From: a bacterium
GTDB lineage: Bacteria > SZUA-79 > Acidulodesulfobacterales > Acidulodesulfobacteraceae
Direction: 5' to 3'
Assembly (NCBI GenBank): GCA_021812245.1
Contig: JAKAOK010000006.1
Location: forward strand, 1-64,000
Length of the DNA: 64,000 nucleotides
Shown: piece by piece, positions 1-10,316 of the stretch
Position numbering within the stretch: position 1 is the stretch's first letter
How the letters are laid out: each line of letters begins with the position of its first letter
Notes under the pieces: generated by a model
The model's database searches: none
Told to the model about the DNA's origin: nothing
What the model saw: only the letters and a program-made list of their open reading frames with translations
Made by a program: the position numbers and the translations under genes

Positions 1-58
1 AGTTAAATATTATTAAAATATTTTACTACCATTTCTGGAAAAAAACGGTATTTTTCGG

Positions 59-319
59 ATGAAGGATGCAGTAATTATGGTGTTTTGCAGCGGCAGGATT
101 GGAAAGAGGTGTCAAAGTCAGGAAAAACACTCCGGATTTAAGATTTTAATAGAGGAAGGTACCGAGCGCATAATAGGCGCGCATCTTTTTGGGATGAACG
201 CCGAAGAAGTTATTAATATTTTTGCGCTTTCCATAAGAAATAATCTTACGGCACCGGCTTTAAAAGACGCTATTTATACATATCCCACAAAGACGTCTGA
301 TATAAGCGATATGCTTTAG
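59..319 (+). pseudogene. C-terminal remnant of a pyridine-nucleotide-disulfide oxidoreductase (dimerisation domain)
   Basis: EKHSGFKILIEEGTERIIGAHLFGMNAEEVINIFALSIRNNLTAPALKDAIYTYPTKTSDISDML resembles the family C-terminus; the rest of the enzyme is absent and an in-frame TAA lies just upstream (14-16). Confidence 0.55.
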
Positions 320-416
320 GCATAACATAATTAGATAATTTTATTATTTTGCACCGGTTTCTTTCCACATTTTTACGATTTCTCCGTATTCCTTATGGGA
401 CTACAAATTTGTCTTT

Positions 417-1025
417 CTATTCTATCGCAAGACCGTACCGGGCTAATTTTTCTTTGGTGGTTTTATAATCTTTGTGCTGGAACGCATTAATTCCGAGATT
501 AGCGGCGGTTTCAACGTTAAAATATCTGTCGTCGATAAAAATACACTGTTCCGGTTTTGAAAACGACATGTTGACTGCCATTTTATAAATGTTTTCATCC
601 GGCTTTCTCATATTAACAAAACACGACGTTACAAAAAAATCCACCAATTCGTCTAGCTTAAACGTAGTTACCCTATAATTAGACAACTCTAAACCTTCAT
701 TGTTCAACGCAACAAGTTTAAATTTATATTTTAATTTTAAATTTTTAAATAATTCTATCATTTCTGGAATAGATTTAGATTGGCTGAAAATGAAATTTTT
801 GAAATCCGTTTTTGAAAAATTCCGTTCCTCGTAAAAAATTACTTTATCCAAATAGTCGTTTAAAGTGATTTTTCCTTCTTCATATAAGGCCGAAAGATAG
901 CCGTGTCTCTCCGCAAACTCTTCACAGTCTAAATTAAATGTTTGAGCGGCGAGTTTTCTGGATGCCGTGTCCCAGCCGTTGCTAAGCAAGACATTGCCTA
1001 TATCAAGCAAGACGGTCTTTATCAT
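417..1025 (-). CDS. HAD-superfamily hydrolase
   Basis: N-terminal VLLDIGNVLL and C-terminal CIFIDDRYFNVETAANLGINAFQ motifs. Confidence 0.8.
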   Translation of the reverse strand: MIKTVLLDIGNVLLSNGWDTASRKLAAQTFNLDCEEFAERHGYLSALYEEGKITLNDYLDKVIFYEERNFSKTDFKNFIFSQSKSIPEMIELFKNLKLKYKFKLVALNNEGLELSNYRVTTFKLDELVDFFVTSCFVNMRKPDENIYKMAVNMSFSKPEQCIFIDDRYFNVETAANLGINAFQHKDYKTTKEKLARYGLAIE

Positions 1026-1072
1026 ATTTATCCTTATAATAAAAATCTTTACAATTTAATATCAGGTATAAA

Positions 1073-1543
1073 CTAAAAAGGAATATCGTCGTCCTCGTTT
1101 GGCTGTGAGCCGCCGTCCGGACCTGAATAACCCTGACCGCCGCCCTCCGCTCCGTAACCGTTATTGTTTTGCGCGTATTCGTTCTCCCCGGCCGCCCCCC
1201 CGCCTCCGCCGCCTTTAGCGCCAAGCAGAACGATGTTAGTCGCAACTATTTCCGAGATATATTTTTTATTTCCGTCTTTGTCGTCGTAGGAACGGTTGTT
1301 AATTCTGCCTTCTACAAATACCTGTTTTCCTTTATTTAAATAATTTGCAAGAGTCTGTCCCATTTTTCCGAATGCTACGATATTGTGCCATGTGGTTTTT
1401 TCCGATTTATTGCCCGATTTATCGTTAAAATATTCCGATGTCGCAATGGAAAACTTTAAAATTGCCAGACCATCCGGCGTGTACCTGAGTTCCGGGTCCT
1501 TGCCCAGGTTGCCGATTAATAATACTTTGTTAAGACTGCCCAT
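1073..1543 (-). CDS. ssb: Single-stranded DNA-binding protein
   Basis: MGSLNKVLLIGNLGKDPELRYTPDG, OB-fold region, Gly-rich linker and acidic DDDIPF tail. Confidence 0.95.
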   Translation of the reverse strand: MGSLNKVLLIGNLGKDPELRYTPDGLAILKFSIATSEYFNDKSGNKSEKTTWHNIVAFGKMGQTLANYLNKGKQVFVEGRINNRSYDDKDGNKKYISEIVATNIVLLGAKGGGGGGAAGENEYAQNNNGYGAEGGGQGYSGPDGGSQPNEDDDIPF

Positions 1544-1824
1544 AAAACCTCCGAAATTTAATAAAGATTTAATATTTAATAAAAGTTTAATAAAATTATG
1601 ATAATTTAAGTAATTTATTTTGGCAAGTTAAATTTCCGTTAAATTTTTATTTCGTTTATGTTGCATTTATATTAAATTTTGGTTACAAAAGCAACCTAAA
1701 ACCCGTTCTTCGTTAATTAAATCAAAGTTGATAGATATTCATGAGCTAACGGTTTTTGACTTTTTTTAGGATGATGATATAATTAATATATAAAACAAAA
1801 ATAGGATTTTTAAAATAAAATTTT

Positions 1825-2373
1825 ATGATTAGAAAAACCGGTTTATTAATAAAAAACAGCAATGGCGCTTCGCTTCTAGAGGTTATGATTGCGATGGTTA
1901 TTCTTACCGTTGGATTTCTGGGAGTAATGGCGCTGGCGGTTGCTCTTACAAATAATAATGCGACAGCCGGAAAAATAAATACCGGCACCGCTATAGCTCA
2001 GGCGGAAGTCAGCCAGTTGAATTGTCTGGGGGTGACGGGCATCCAAAATGATTTTGTTCCGCTATTACCCGGCGGCACGCTACCTGGAACCTATACGTAT
2101 ATAGTTACTCCAACGATTATAAACCCTAATACGCAAAAAGACACAAGAAATCAAGTTACATCCTGCATAAATTCAGCTTTGACATCTGGGAGTCTGGCGG
2201 CGCCTGATTCTCCTGCGCCTACCGGACTCGGCGTTACCCTTCCTTATACGGTTACAATTAATTTTTCAAATAATCCAAACCCGGCATCTACAACTGTCAT
2301 AAATGCACAGATAGAAGTCGGCTGGCAGGATACGGGACAGCACGTTATAATAATGAACGATTTAATTTCATAA
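1825..2373 (+). CDS. Type IV pilus minor pilin, PilV-like
   Basis: Prepilin motif NGASLLEVMIAMVILTVGFLGVMAL; followed by PilW/PilX/PilY1-like genes. Confidence 0.75.
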   Translation: MIRKTGLLIKNSNGASLLEVMIAMVILTVGFLGVMALAVALTNNNATAGKINTGTAIAQAEVSQLNCLGVTGIQNDFVPLLPGGTLPGTYTYIVTPTIINPNTQKDTRNQVTSCINSALTSGSLAAPDSPAPTGLGVTLPYTVTINFSNNPNPASTTVINAQIEVGWQDTGQHVIIMNDLIS

Positions 2374-2379
2374 AAATAT

Positions 2380-3627
2380 TTGATAAACATTATGCATAAA
2401 CTTAAAATAGTTAAAGGTACCAATTTTAAAGATAACCGCGGTATCGTAGATAGAAGGGCGATTTTTCACAATAAAACCGCTGGGATTTTAAAGAATAATA
2501 ACGGCCTGACCTTAGTCGAACTAATAATAGCCCTGGCAATTTCCGTGATAGTAGTCGCGGCGGCAGGATTTATTTTACTTACTCAATCCGGCGTCATAAG
2601 GCTTAATAGGTCTGTTTCTACCGAACAGCAAAGATTAAATACGGCGTTTAATACCGTAAGATATTCACTGCGTATGGCGGGATTCGATTACGGAAACGGT
2701 TATTATGTTCAGATTGGTTCCGTTCCGGCAGTTCAAATTGTAAACGCGGTTTATCCGACTAACCCTTATGAGGTCTTGGTAAGTTATAGCGCCGTAGTAA
2801 ACGGTTCGAGTCCCTGTGTTTTAACGCCTAACGCAAATTCGAACTCAAAATCGGCATCCGCACGATTTGACTTGTGTGCCAACCCAAACGTTCCTTGCTC
2901 TTGCAATATTAATAACTTTTATATAGGTCAGGTTATTAACATTGCAAACCCGACACCTCTTAATAATACTCCGCTTCCGCCGCTGCCGATAACTTTTTGC
3001 GTTACAAACGTGTTAATTAATTCTAATGCGATTATTGTAAACCCCGGCAACGGAAATAATCCTTGCGGCACTAACAATCCTGTGCCGCCAAAAAGCATAG
3101 GAGGAGGAGCCGTATCTTCTATAAATCAAATTTTATTTTACTGGGGCAATACCGCTTATAATTTTAATGCCCCGTTTGATGTTCCCGGCAACTTATATGA
3201 ATGTATGGTTAGCCCAATAGTCAAAGAACCGCCCACCGCGGGTGTCGTCGCATATACGCCCCCGATATGTAAGGCAACTATTACTCTCAGCGATTATATA
3301 AATAATTTTGCGGTTGCGCCCCAAGGATACAGTTTTAGCAGTCCGCTGCTCTCATACTATCTAACTTCGTCTTCTCCCGCCGGACAAATTGAGGTTTATT
3401 ATAGCAACGGCACAAATATAGCGGAGCCGCCGTACTTAAATTTGTCCATTACGGGCGAGTCTAACGTGGCGTTGTCTGATTCTCCGGCTTACAGCGTTAA
3501 TGTTCCTTACAATTCCAATGCAGGCGGAGTCGGGGCTAAAGGAAATGCCGGTCAGATTGTGGGCAATAATGTTTTGAGAACCTTAAATTCAAGCTTGTTT
3601 TTAAGGAATGTCTATTACGGCAGTTAA
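2380..3627 (+). CDS. Type IV pilus minor pilin, PilW-like
   Basis: Prepilin motif NGLTLVELIIALAISVIVVAAAGFIL. Confidence 0.75.
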   Translation: MINIMHKLKIVKGTNFKDNRGIVDRRAIFHNKTAGILKNNNGLTLVELIIALAISVIVVAAAGFILLTQSGVIRLNRSVSTEQQRLNTAFNTVRYSLRMAGFDYGNGYYVQIGSVPAVQIVNAVYPTNPYEVLVSYSAVVNGSSPCVLTPNANSNSKSASARFDLCANPNVPCSCNINNFYIGQVINIANPTPLNNTPLPPLPITFCVTNVLINSNAIIVNPGNGNNPCGTNNPVPPKSIGGGAVSSINQILFYWGNTAYNFNAPFDVPGNLYECMVSPIVKEPPTAGVVAYTPPICKATITLSDYINNFAVAPQGYSFSSPLLSYYLTSSSPAGQIEVYYSNGTNIAEPPYLNLSITGESNVALSDSPAYSVNVPYNSNAGGVGAKGNAGQIVGNNVLRTLNSSLFLRNVYYGS

Positions 3628-3637
3628 TGCGATAATT

Positions 3638-4222
3638 ATGAAAAACAAAAATTTTATAAATATTATAGCAAGAAATAATAAGGGCATAGCCCTTGTAACG
3701 GTAATATTGGTTATCGCGATTCTGGGTATATTGGCGGCGGTGGCTATCGAAACTACCGGCACCGATATTATAAATGCAGGGAATTATACATCGTCGGAGC
3801 AGACTTTAAATATATCGAACTCGGCTATGAATATCGTGCTTGCCCAGTTAAATACGAGCCAGCAAACCAATGAGGGAATCGGTATGCCGTCCCCGAATGT
3901 TTATTATTATACGCCGGCCGTGAACAATACGCTTCAAACATGCGTGCCGAACGTAGGCAATAATTATTGCGCCGGCGTCATTGGATTGACCGCAGCAAAT
4001 ATCGACCCTGGTTTTTCAAATGTTCTTGGTTTTACGATAAACGGCGGGAATTTCGGCTTTGAATATAACGGAACTTACGGCGGGGTCCCGGGTTACGGCT
4101 TAAATTATCACTTTTATAACGGACAGATTAACACTATAACGCAGAATCAAAACGCTTCAAAAACGGTTCAGACCGGAATGACGTTCAGTTACGGACCCAT
4201 TCAGGTGGGGTATAATCAGTAA
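3638..4222 (+). CDS. Type IV pilus minor pilin, PilX-like (alternative upstream ATG at 3608)
   Basis: KGIALVTVILVIAILGILAAVAIE prepilin-like helix; position between pilW- and pilY1-like genes. Confidence 0.65.
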   Translation: MKNKNFINIIARNNKGIALVTVILVIAILGILAAVAIETTGTDIINAGNYTSSEQTLNISNSAMNIVLAQLNTSQQTNEGIGMPSPNVYYYTPAVNNTLQTCVPNVGNNYCAGVIGLTAANIDPGFSNVLGFTINGGNFGFEYNGTYGGVPGYGLNYHFYNGQINTITQNQNASKTVQTGMTFSYGPIQVGYNQ

Positions 4223-4245
4223 ACTTTTAGATGTAAGGAGTATTA

Positions 4246-7200
4246 ATGAAAAAAAATGCAAGTTTATTTAAAATAGCATTTTTTATGGTAATTGCGGTAA
4301 TTTTTGCAAGCATATCTGTTTTAAGCAAAGAAATTAAAACCTCTTATGCAAGCGGGGTTCAGTATATTACTCCTCAGGTTTTGATTGTGCTCGACAATTC
4401 GCAGTCTATGGATGGCGACTTGAGCGGCGCTATAATGACGGGTTCCGGAACGGTAACAAGCGACCAACCTTCATCAAGTCCAATATATTATGCAGTGCCT
4501 TCCGGATTTGTCGCTCCTGTAACGGGAACTACCACGGGTAATGCCGCATATACGGTAAGCCAGAGCAGCGAATATTTAGACAACTCCGCCAGCCGCTTGA
4601 ATGTCGCCAAAGAAGCAATTATGGCGGTTTACAACGAATGGGCAAGCGATGTCCAGTTCGGCCTTATGGATTACGGAGTGAGCGGAAGCCTGTCCGTTTA
4701 TACGACATGGGTTTATTATATGAGCGGGTCTAACGGATTCGAATTCGGAAGTTCCGCTGCGGCGCCGACAGGATTGCAGACCGTGGCGAATCCGTGCTAT
4801 AATTCTACCACAAGTTCGTGTAGTAGTATAGATTCGCTTTTTTCAGGAATAAATGTTAATGGTTCCCCTTATCTTTATATTCAAGATACATCTGATGAGC
4901 CGTCAATTAATGATGTGCTATATGCATCTAGTTTTCCATCTAATTTTGTTACTTACGGCGGGCCGTCTCCGTTAAACCCGTATCCGCCATCCCCGCCTGG
5001 ATATTCTCTGGCCGATTATAATAATGGAAATATTTCAGAGTCTTACTCCGGAGGCACTGACGGGGTAGGCGCTTTTTCAACATCTCCGACCAACGCAGGT
5101 TATGTGCCTTATTCTCCGCAGGTCTGGTATTCCGAAAGGGGATTCGGCTATAAAAACAACGTTACCGATAACGGCGACCTTGTAATTCCTATTGCAGTTT
5201 CCGCGCAGGCGCAGCAAACTTTATTTTCTGAATTTCTTGCTCCGGAAATAAATAGTAGCGGCACATCCGAGATCAAAGCGGACGCCGTAAATGCTCCGAT
5301 GGCGGGAACATTGGCAAGCGCGTTGTCTTATCTCACCGGTACGGGCGGATTTCCATCTTTGCCTTCCACGACGTGTCCCGCCAAGAAGTATGTTATTTTT
5401 GTTACGGACGGATTGCCTACTTACGACCAGAGCGACGGAAATTGGCCGCCTATAGGAAGCGCCGCCGCCGCGGGTTATGGGGTTACCGCAACGTTTAATG
5501 CCGACGGCTCCCTTGCAACGACTAACGATACCGCGTTAAGCGAGACTATTCAGGAAATATCAAACTTAAAAGCTAATGGTATAGATACATATGTTATAGG
5601 TCTTGGTGCTGGAGTAAATCCCACTTTGAATCCCCAGGCGGCGGCAGTTCTGCAGGCTATGGCCGTTGCAGGCGGAACAAGCAATTATTTTCCCGCAACC
5701 ACGTCTGCAGATGTTGCGAATGACATGGGAATTATCGTTCAGGCAATAGTGTCGTCAGGGTCTTATGTATCGCCGGTTATAGACCAAACGCCGAGTTCGT
5801 CGGGGAATTCCGCTTATTACGCCAACTTTGAGTCTGTTAATCAGCCGCTCTGGGGCGACGGGAATATTTTTGATTTTACTTTAAATTCACAGGGTCAATT
5901 GATAGACCCGAACAACGGCAACTCGGCCGTTAATGCTAACGGTTTAGTAATCACGAGCGATTCTTACTGGGATAACGGAAACGGCGCAGGGGGCGCTCTT
6001 CAAAATAAAAGCGCCGCTTCAAGATACGTAATTACAAGTAATATTAATATTACAACCGGTTCTGTGAATATAGTGCCTTTCAATATCGGCAACGATATTA
6101 ATTTAGAACCGCTTTTGGGGCTTACTTCAACTAATTATACCGCCGTCTGCCCGCCCGGGACGGCTTCCGAAAGCGCCTGCGCCGACGATATTATAAATTT
6201 TGTGTTGGATCCCGGCAGTGCTACAAACAACTGGAAATTGGGCGCTATATATCACTCTCAGCCTGTATTGATAGGTCCTCCGGCTTATCCGTATTCAAGC
6301 GCATCGTATCAGGCGTTTAAAGCTAAATATGTCGAAAGACAACAGGTTTTGACGGCGGGAGCCAACGACGGCATGCTTCACGGATTTGATGCCGGAAGCT
6401 ATGGAACAGGCTTCGGTTCTACATCAAATTCATACGGTTACGGCACCGGAGCCGAAATATTCGGCTATATACCGCCGGATTTTTTAAACGAACCTCCGGT
6501 TGGAAACGAAGGAGTATGTCCTACAAATAATTCGCTTGTCCTTCCCAAAATTACCTGCTGGTACGAACTGTCCTTAATGGGTTCATCGACTAATTTTGAT
6601 ACTTATTATCCCGACTTTGAATTTGTAGATTCTACTCCGGGAGTAAGCGATGTGTTTTTCGGCAATGTTTTTAACGAAACGCCGCCAACAAATAGCATAG
6701 ATGCGGCTAATTATCCGGTTTCGCCAAATGCCGTGCCTGCCGACAGTTGGCATACCGTTTTAATAGGAGGAGAGAGAGGCGGAGGTTACGGATATTTTGC
6801 GCTGGGACTTTCAAATCCTAAAGCCGGAAGTGCATACCCCAATCCTTTATGGGATTTTTCCGATGCTTCGGCTTCGGTTGCACCAATGGGTAATACTTGG
6901 TCCCAACCTTTTATAACTTATGTATGCCTTCCAAACCCTAATTACAATTCGACTGCCGGAGGAACCGGACTGTGCCGGAATAACCCGAATCCGGCAAGCC
7001 CGCTGATTGCTACGCAGTATGTTGAAACATATGCAGCTTTTATAGGCGGCGGGTATTCTTCTAATAATACCTCAGGGCAGGCGGTATATGCTTTATACGC
7101 TGAACCGAATCCCGTAAATACCGGAACGGCCGGAAACCCAAACTATGCCGATGAGCAGGAGTTATGGAAGTTTGACGGTACAAACGATTCTAATATGAAA

Positions 7201-8007
7201 TATTCCATACCTTCGGCTATAGCGCCGTATCCTTCTTACGGCGAACTGCAGGCTTTTTATGTAGGAGATTTAGGCGGACAGATGTGGGCGTTTAATATAT
7301 CTAACGGAACGTCCCCCTATGCCGCAAACGGCGGTTCAAACTGGACCGGATGCAGGGTTTTTGCTTCAAACCAGACGGCTTCCCCGTTGAATATCTTTTT
7401 TCCTCCTTCAATTTCCTCCGATAATTCCGGCAATTTATGGCTGTATTTTGGAACCGGCAATAGGGCTGATTTAACGGAAATGAATACCGCAAGAAATAAC
7501 GAATTAATCGGATTAAATACTGCAGGGACTCAGGGGATAGGGGAGTGCCCCGCCCCGCATGGAGCATATAACGAAACTAATTTAACGAATGAAACCGGCA
7601 TAAGCGGCATAGGAACCTTGACAAGCGACGGCTGGTATATAACATTGAGCCCCGGAGAAAAAGTCGTTAGTTCGCCGACGGTTTATGACGGCATAGTTTA
7701 TTTCGACACATATATCCCCTCAGCCGCTTCTAACGCCTGCGGCCTTGGAACGGCAAAATTATACGCCGTTTATTATCTTAACGGCGGAGGAACTATTACT
7801 ATAAGCGGAACGGCGGCAACTATTTCAAATACTATAACCGACGGCAGCGCGGTTCAATCTCTAACTATAGGTTCAGGCGTCCCGTCGGCGCCCGTTATAT
7901 CAAACGGAAATTTGATAGTAACGACATCTACCGGTGCGATTTTAACCCAAAAAATTCCGTCAATGCCTTCTAAAATAATACCTACTTCATGGTTTCAATT
8001 GCCGTAA
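4246..8007 (+). CDS. PilY1/PilC-like pilus tip adhesin with von Willebrand A domain
   Basis: Signal-peptide-like start; MIDAS-like DNSQSMDG; FVTDGLPTYD; C-terminal repeats (VLTAGANDGMLHGFDA, AFYVGDLGGQMWAFNIS) typical of the PilY1 beta-propeller. Confidence 0.85.
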   Translation: MKKNASLFKIAFFMVIAVIFASISVLSKEIKTSYASGVQYITPQVLIVLDNSQSMDGDLSGAIMTGSGTVTSDQPSSSPIYYAVPSGFVAPVTGTTTGNAAYTVSQSSEYLDNSASRLNVAKEAIMAVYNEWASDVQFGLMDYGVSGSLSVYTTWVYYMSGSNGFEFGSSAAAPTGLQTVANPCYNSTTSSCSSIDSLFSGINVNGSPYLYIQDTSDEPSINDVLYASSFPSNFVTYGGPSPLNPYPPSPPGYSLADYNNGNISESYSGGTDGVGAFSTSPTNAGYVPYSPQVWYSERGFGYKNNVTDNGDLVIPIAVSAQAQQTLFSEFLAPEINSSGTSEIKADAVNAPMAGTLASALSYLTGTGGFPSLPSTTCPAKKYVIFVTDGLPTYDQSDGNWPPIGSAAAAGYGVTATFNADGSLATTNDTALSETIQEISNLKANGIDTYVIGLGAGVNPTLNPQAAAVLQAMAVAGGTSNYFPATTSADVANDMGIIVQAIVSSGSYVSPVIDQTPSSSGNSAYYANFESVNQPLWGDGNIFDFTLNSQGQLIDPNNGNSAVNANGLVITSDSYWDNGNGAGGALQNKSAASRYVITSNINITTGSVNIVPFNIGNDINLEPLLGLTSTNYTAVCPPGTASESACADDIINFVLDPGSATNNWKLGAIYHSQPVLIGPPAYPYSSASYQAFKAKYVERQQVLTAGANDGMLHGFDAGSYGTGFGSTSNSYGYGTGAEIFGYIPPDFLNEPPVGNEGVCPTNNSLVLPKITCWYELSLMGSSTNFDTYYPDFEFVDSTPGVSDVFFGNVFNETPPTNSIDAANYPVSPNAVPADSWHTVLIGGERGGGYGYFALGLSNPKAGSAYPNPLWDFSDASASVAPMGNTWSQPFITYVCLPNPNYNSTAGGTGLCRNNPNPASPLIATQYVETYAAFIGGGYSSNNTSGQAVYALYAEPNPVNTGTAGNPNYADEQELWKFDGTNDSNMKYSIPSAIAPYPSYGELQAFYVGDLGGQMWAFNISNGTSPYAANGGSNWTGCRVFASNQTASPLNIFFPPSISSDNSGNLWLYFGTGNRADLTEMNTARNNELIGLNTAGTQGIGECPAPHGAYNETNLTNETGISGIGTLTSDGWYITLSPGEKVVSSPTVYDGIVYFDTYIPSAASNACGLGTAKLYAVYYLNGGGTITISGTAATISNTITDGSAVQSLTIGSGVPSAPVISNGNLIVTTSTGAILTQKIPSMPSKIIPTSWFQLP

Positions 8008-8114
8008 ATATAACATAATAATTTATTTTGAGAACTTATCGCAACCCAGATTCAAGAAGTTTTTTATTAATTTACGTAACAAGGGTTTATTTAGGGATAT
8101 AGCGTAAATTTTAG

Positions 8115-8167
8115 TTTGATAAAAATTTAGAATTTGATAAAATAACTTCATAGTATTTTATCAAATT
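8115..8167. promoter_or_regulatory. Operator-like repeat cluster: TTTGATAAAA at 8115-8124, 8133-8142 and inverted at 8156-8165
   Basis: Perfect 14-bp inverted repeat AATTTGATAAAATA (8131-8144) / TATTTTATCAAATT (8154-8167) plus an extra direct copy, 30 bp before the methyltransferase start. Confidence 0.5.
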
Positions 8168-8197
8168 AATAAATCCTTATAAATCCAGCAATTAAAC

Positions 8198-9199
8198 ATG
8201 AAAAAGCAATATTCTATAATTTCTTCCACAGAAAATAACGGCATTGAAGAACTCATAACAAAATGCATCCCTAAAAGGGAAATTGAAAAAGAAGAAAAAA
8301 AATCCAAACTTGGATTTAATAAACTCACCCCAACCGAGTGGGCATTGCTGTCAAAAAATGTAATTAACGAGGATGAAATTTTAAATCCCGTTTGGAATGA
8401 TTTATCTTCTCCGCGGAATAAATATCAACTTGAACATGGAGCAGTATTCCCTGTTAAACTTGCCGAAAGATTAATCAAAATGTATTCTTCAGAAAATGAC
8501 ACTATATTTGACCCATTTTTAGGGATTGGCTCAACTATTATTGCGGCCCAAGCACAATCAAGACATGGAGTTGGAATTGAATTGAATACTAAATTTGCCA
8601 ATCTTGCTCAACGGTGGGTAGATGAGACACAGGGACTGTTTAGCAATAATAGGATTTATAAAATTATTAATGATGATTGCAGGAATATATTTAAGCATAT
8701 ACGTAAAGAAAATATTCAATTAACTATTACTTCACCCCCATATGCTAATTTCATAAGGAAATCAGTTGCAGATAGAAAAACTACGCATAAAACATCTATA
8801 ATCACGCATGAAAACAATAGCACTGTTAAACCTTACAGTAATAATCAAAATGATTTTGGCAATCTTGAATATGAAGATTTTTTAAGACAAATAAAAACAA
8901 TTCTTGCTTATAACCTTGAAGTAACCAAACCCGGCGGATACTCTTGCTGGATAGTCAAGGATTATCGCGATACCAAAAATAAAGTACCTTATATCCCATT
9001 TCACTCAGATTTAGCCAAAGTTGGCCAAGAAGCTGGATGGCTATATCATGATTTAATAATATGGGATCAAACTGGGCAGCGCCGTTTAATTCTGCTTGGA
9101 TATCCTTCAGTATTTTATACAAATCAAAATTGTTCATTTATAGTTATATTCAGAAAATCTAAAGATGATTCTCCAAACAATAACAGAAGAAGAAATTAA
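8198..9199 (+). CDS. DNA amino-methyltransferase (N4-cytosine/N6-adenine type), R-M-like operon
   Basis: SAM motif DPFLGIGSTIIAAQ and catalytic TSPPY. Confidence 0.85.
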   Translation: MKKQYSIISSTENNGIEELITKCIPKREIEKEEKKSKLGFNKLTPTEWALLSKNVINEDEILNPVWNDLSSPRNKYQLEHGAVFPVKLAERLIKMYSSENDTIFDPFLGIGSTIIAAQAQSRHGVGIELNTKFANLAQRWVDETQGLFSNNRIYKIINDDCRNIFKHIRKENIQLTITSPPYANFIRKSVADRKTTHKTSIITHENNSTVKPYSNNQNDFGNLEYEDFLRQIKTILAYNLEVTKPGGYSCWIVKDYRDTKNKVPYIPFHSDLAKVGQEAGWLYHDLIIWDQTGQRRLILLGYPSVFYTNQNCSFIVIFRKSKDDSPNNNRRRN

Positions 9200-10316
9200 A
9201 TTTAATTTTGATAATGAAGAAGGATATCCTATTCACCCTATTCATTCTATCCATCCATATCCTGCGAAGTTTCCTTCTCAGTTGCCAAGCAAAATATTAG
9301 ACAGATACGCAATTAAAGGACAAACGGTTTTGGATCCATTTTGTGGCTCGGGCACAACTTTAGTTGAGGCAAGAATTTTTGGTGCTAATGCTATAGGGGT
9401 TGATGTGAATGGCCTTTCGGTATTACTTTCTAAGGTTAAATCTACGCCCTTATCGCTTAAACAACTTGATAAAATAAATTTGTTTATTAGTCGTATAAAT
9501 AAAAAAATTTTAGATTGGAAATCTAATAACAGACCGCAAATAAAGGCAAAAGAAATAGAAGGCAGGCATCACTGGTTTCAAGAAAATGTATCGGAGGAAA
9601 TCACTTTTTTATTAAATGAGATTAATAAAGAGAATGAAATTGATGTTCAAGATTTTCTTAAGATTGCTTTATCCTCAATTATTGTAAAGGTTTCTAATCA
9701 GGAGAGTGATACAAGATTTGCTGCTATCCATAAAAATATTCCAGACTATTACACTCTTGAGCGATTTTCCAAAAAACTTTCAGAATATTCTTTAATAATA
9801 GCTGGATTATCAAAAATTATTTCTAAAAAAAACACATTAAATGTTTATAATGCTGACGCTAGAAATCTTGATTTTATAAAAGATTGTTCCATAGATATTA
9901 TTATAACATCTCCTCCATATGCGAATACTTATGACTACTATCTTTACCATAAATTCCGTAAACGTTGGTTAGATATAGATGTAAAATTTGCACAGTATAA
10001 CGAAATCGGCTCGAGGAGAGAATATTCAAGTCTTAAAAAGAAACCAGAAGAATGGAATAATGATTTAATAAAATGTTTTAAAGAAATTTATAGAGTGCTT
10101 AAGGGAAAGCATTTTGCTTTTGTTGTTATTGGTGATAGCGTAATAAAAAAAGATATTATAAAAATTGATAAAATTATATGTGATTTTGCGCCGACAATAG
10201 GTTTTGTAATAAAAAATATTTTGTCCTCTGATTTAGAAAATCATTCAAAAATATTCAACCCATCTTTTGCAAAAAAGGGCAAAAAAGAACATCTTATTAT
10301 TTTACAGAAAATATGA
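9165..10316 (+). CDS. Second DNA amino-methyltransferase of the same operon
   Basis: DPFCGSGTTLVEA and TSPPYANTYDYY; overlaps the preceding gene by 35 bp. Confidence 0.85.
   Translation: MILQTITEEEIKFNFDNEEGYPIHPIHSIHPYPAKFPSQLPSKILDRYAIKGQTVLDPFCGSGTTLVEARIFGANAIGVDVNGLSVLLSKVKSTPLSLKQLDKINLFISRINKKILDWKSNNRPQIKAKEIEGRHHWFQENVSEEITFLLNEINKENEIDVQDFLKIALSSIIVKVSNQESDTRFAAIHKNIPDYYTLERFSKKLSEYSLIIAGLSKIISKKNTLNVYNADARNLDFIKDCSIDIIITSPPYANTYDYYLYHKFRKRWLDIDVKFAQYNEIGSRREYSSLKKKPEEWNNDLIKCFKEIYRVLKGKHFAFVVIGDSVIKKDIIKIDKIICDFAPTIGFVIKNILSSDLENHSKIFNPSFAKKGKKEHLIILQKI

Noticed and set aside
320-416. Minus-strand HKEYGEIVKMWKETGAK-like reading
   Set aside because: About 18 codons bounded by stops; might be a gene remnant but too short to support
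1003-1245. 80-aa minus-strand ORF
   Set aside because: Out-of-frame overlap with ssb; low-complexity Arg/Thr translation of its GC-rich tail
7301-7567. 88-aa minus-strand ORF inside pilY1-like gene
   Set aside because: Antisense shadow of a strong CDS with no recognisable motif; same judgement for the many other antisense ORFs in the track
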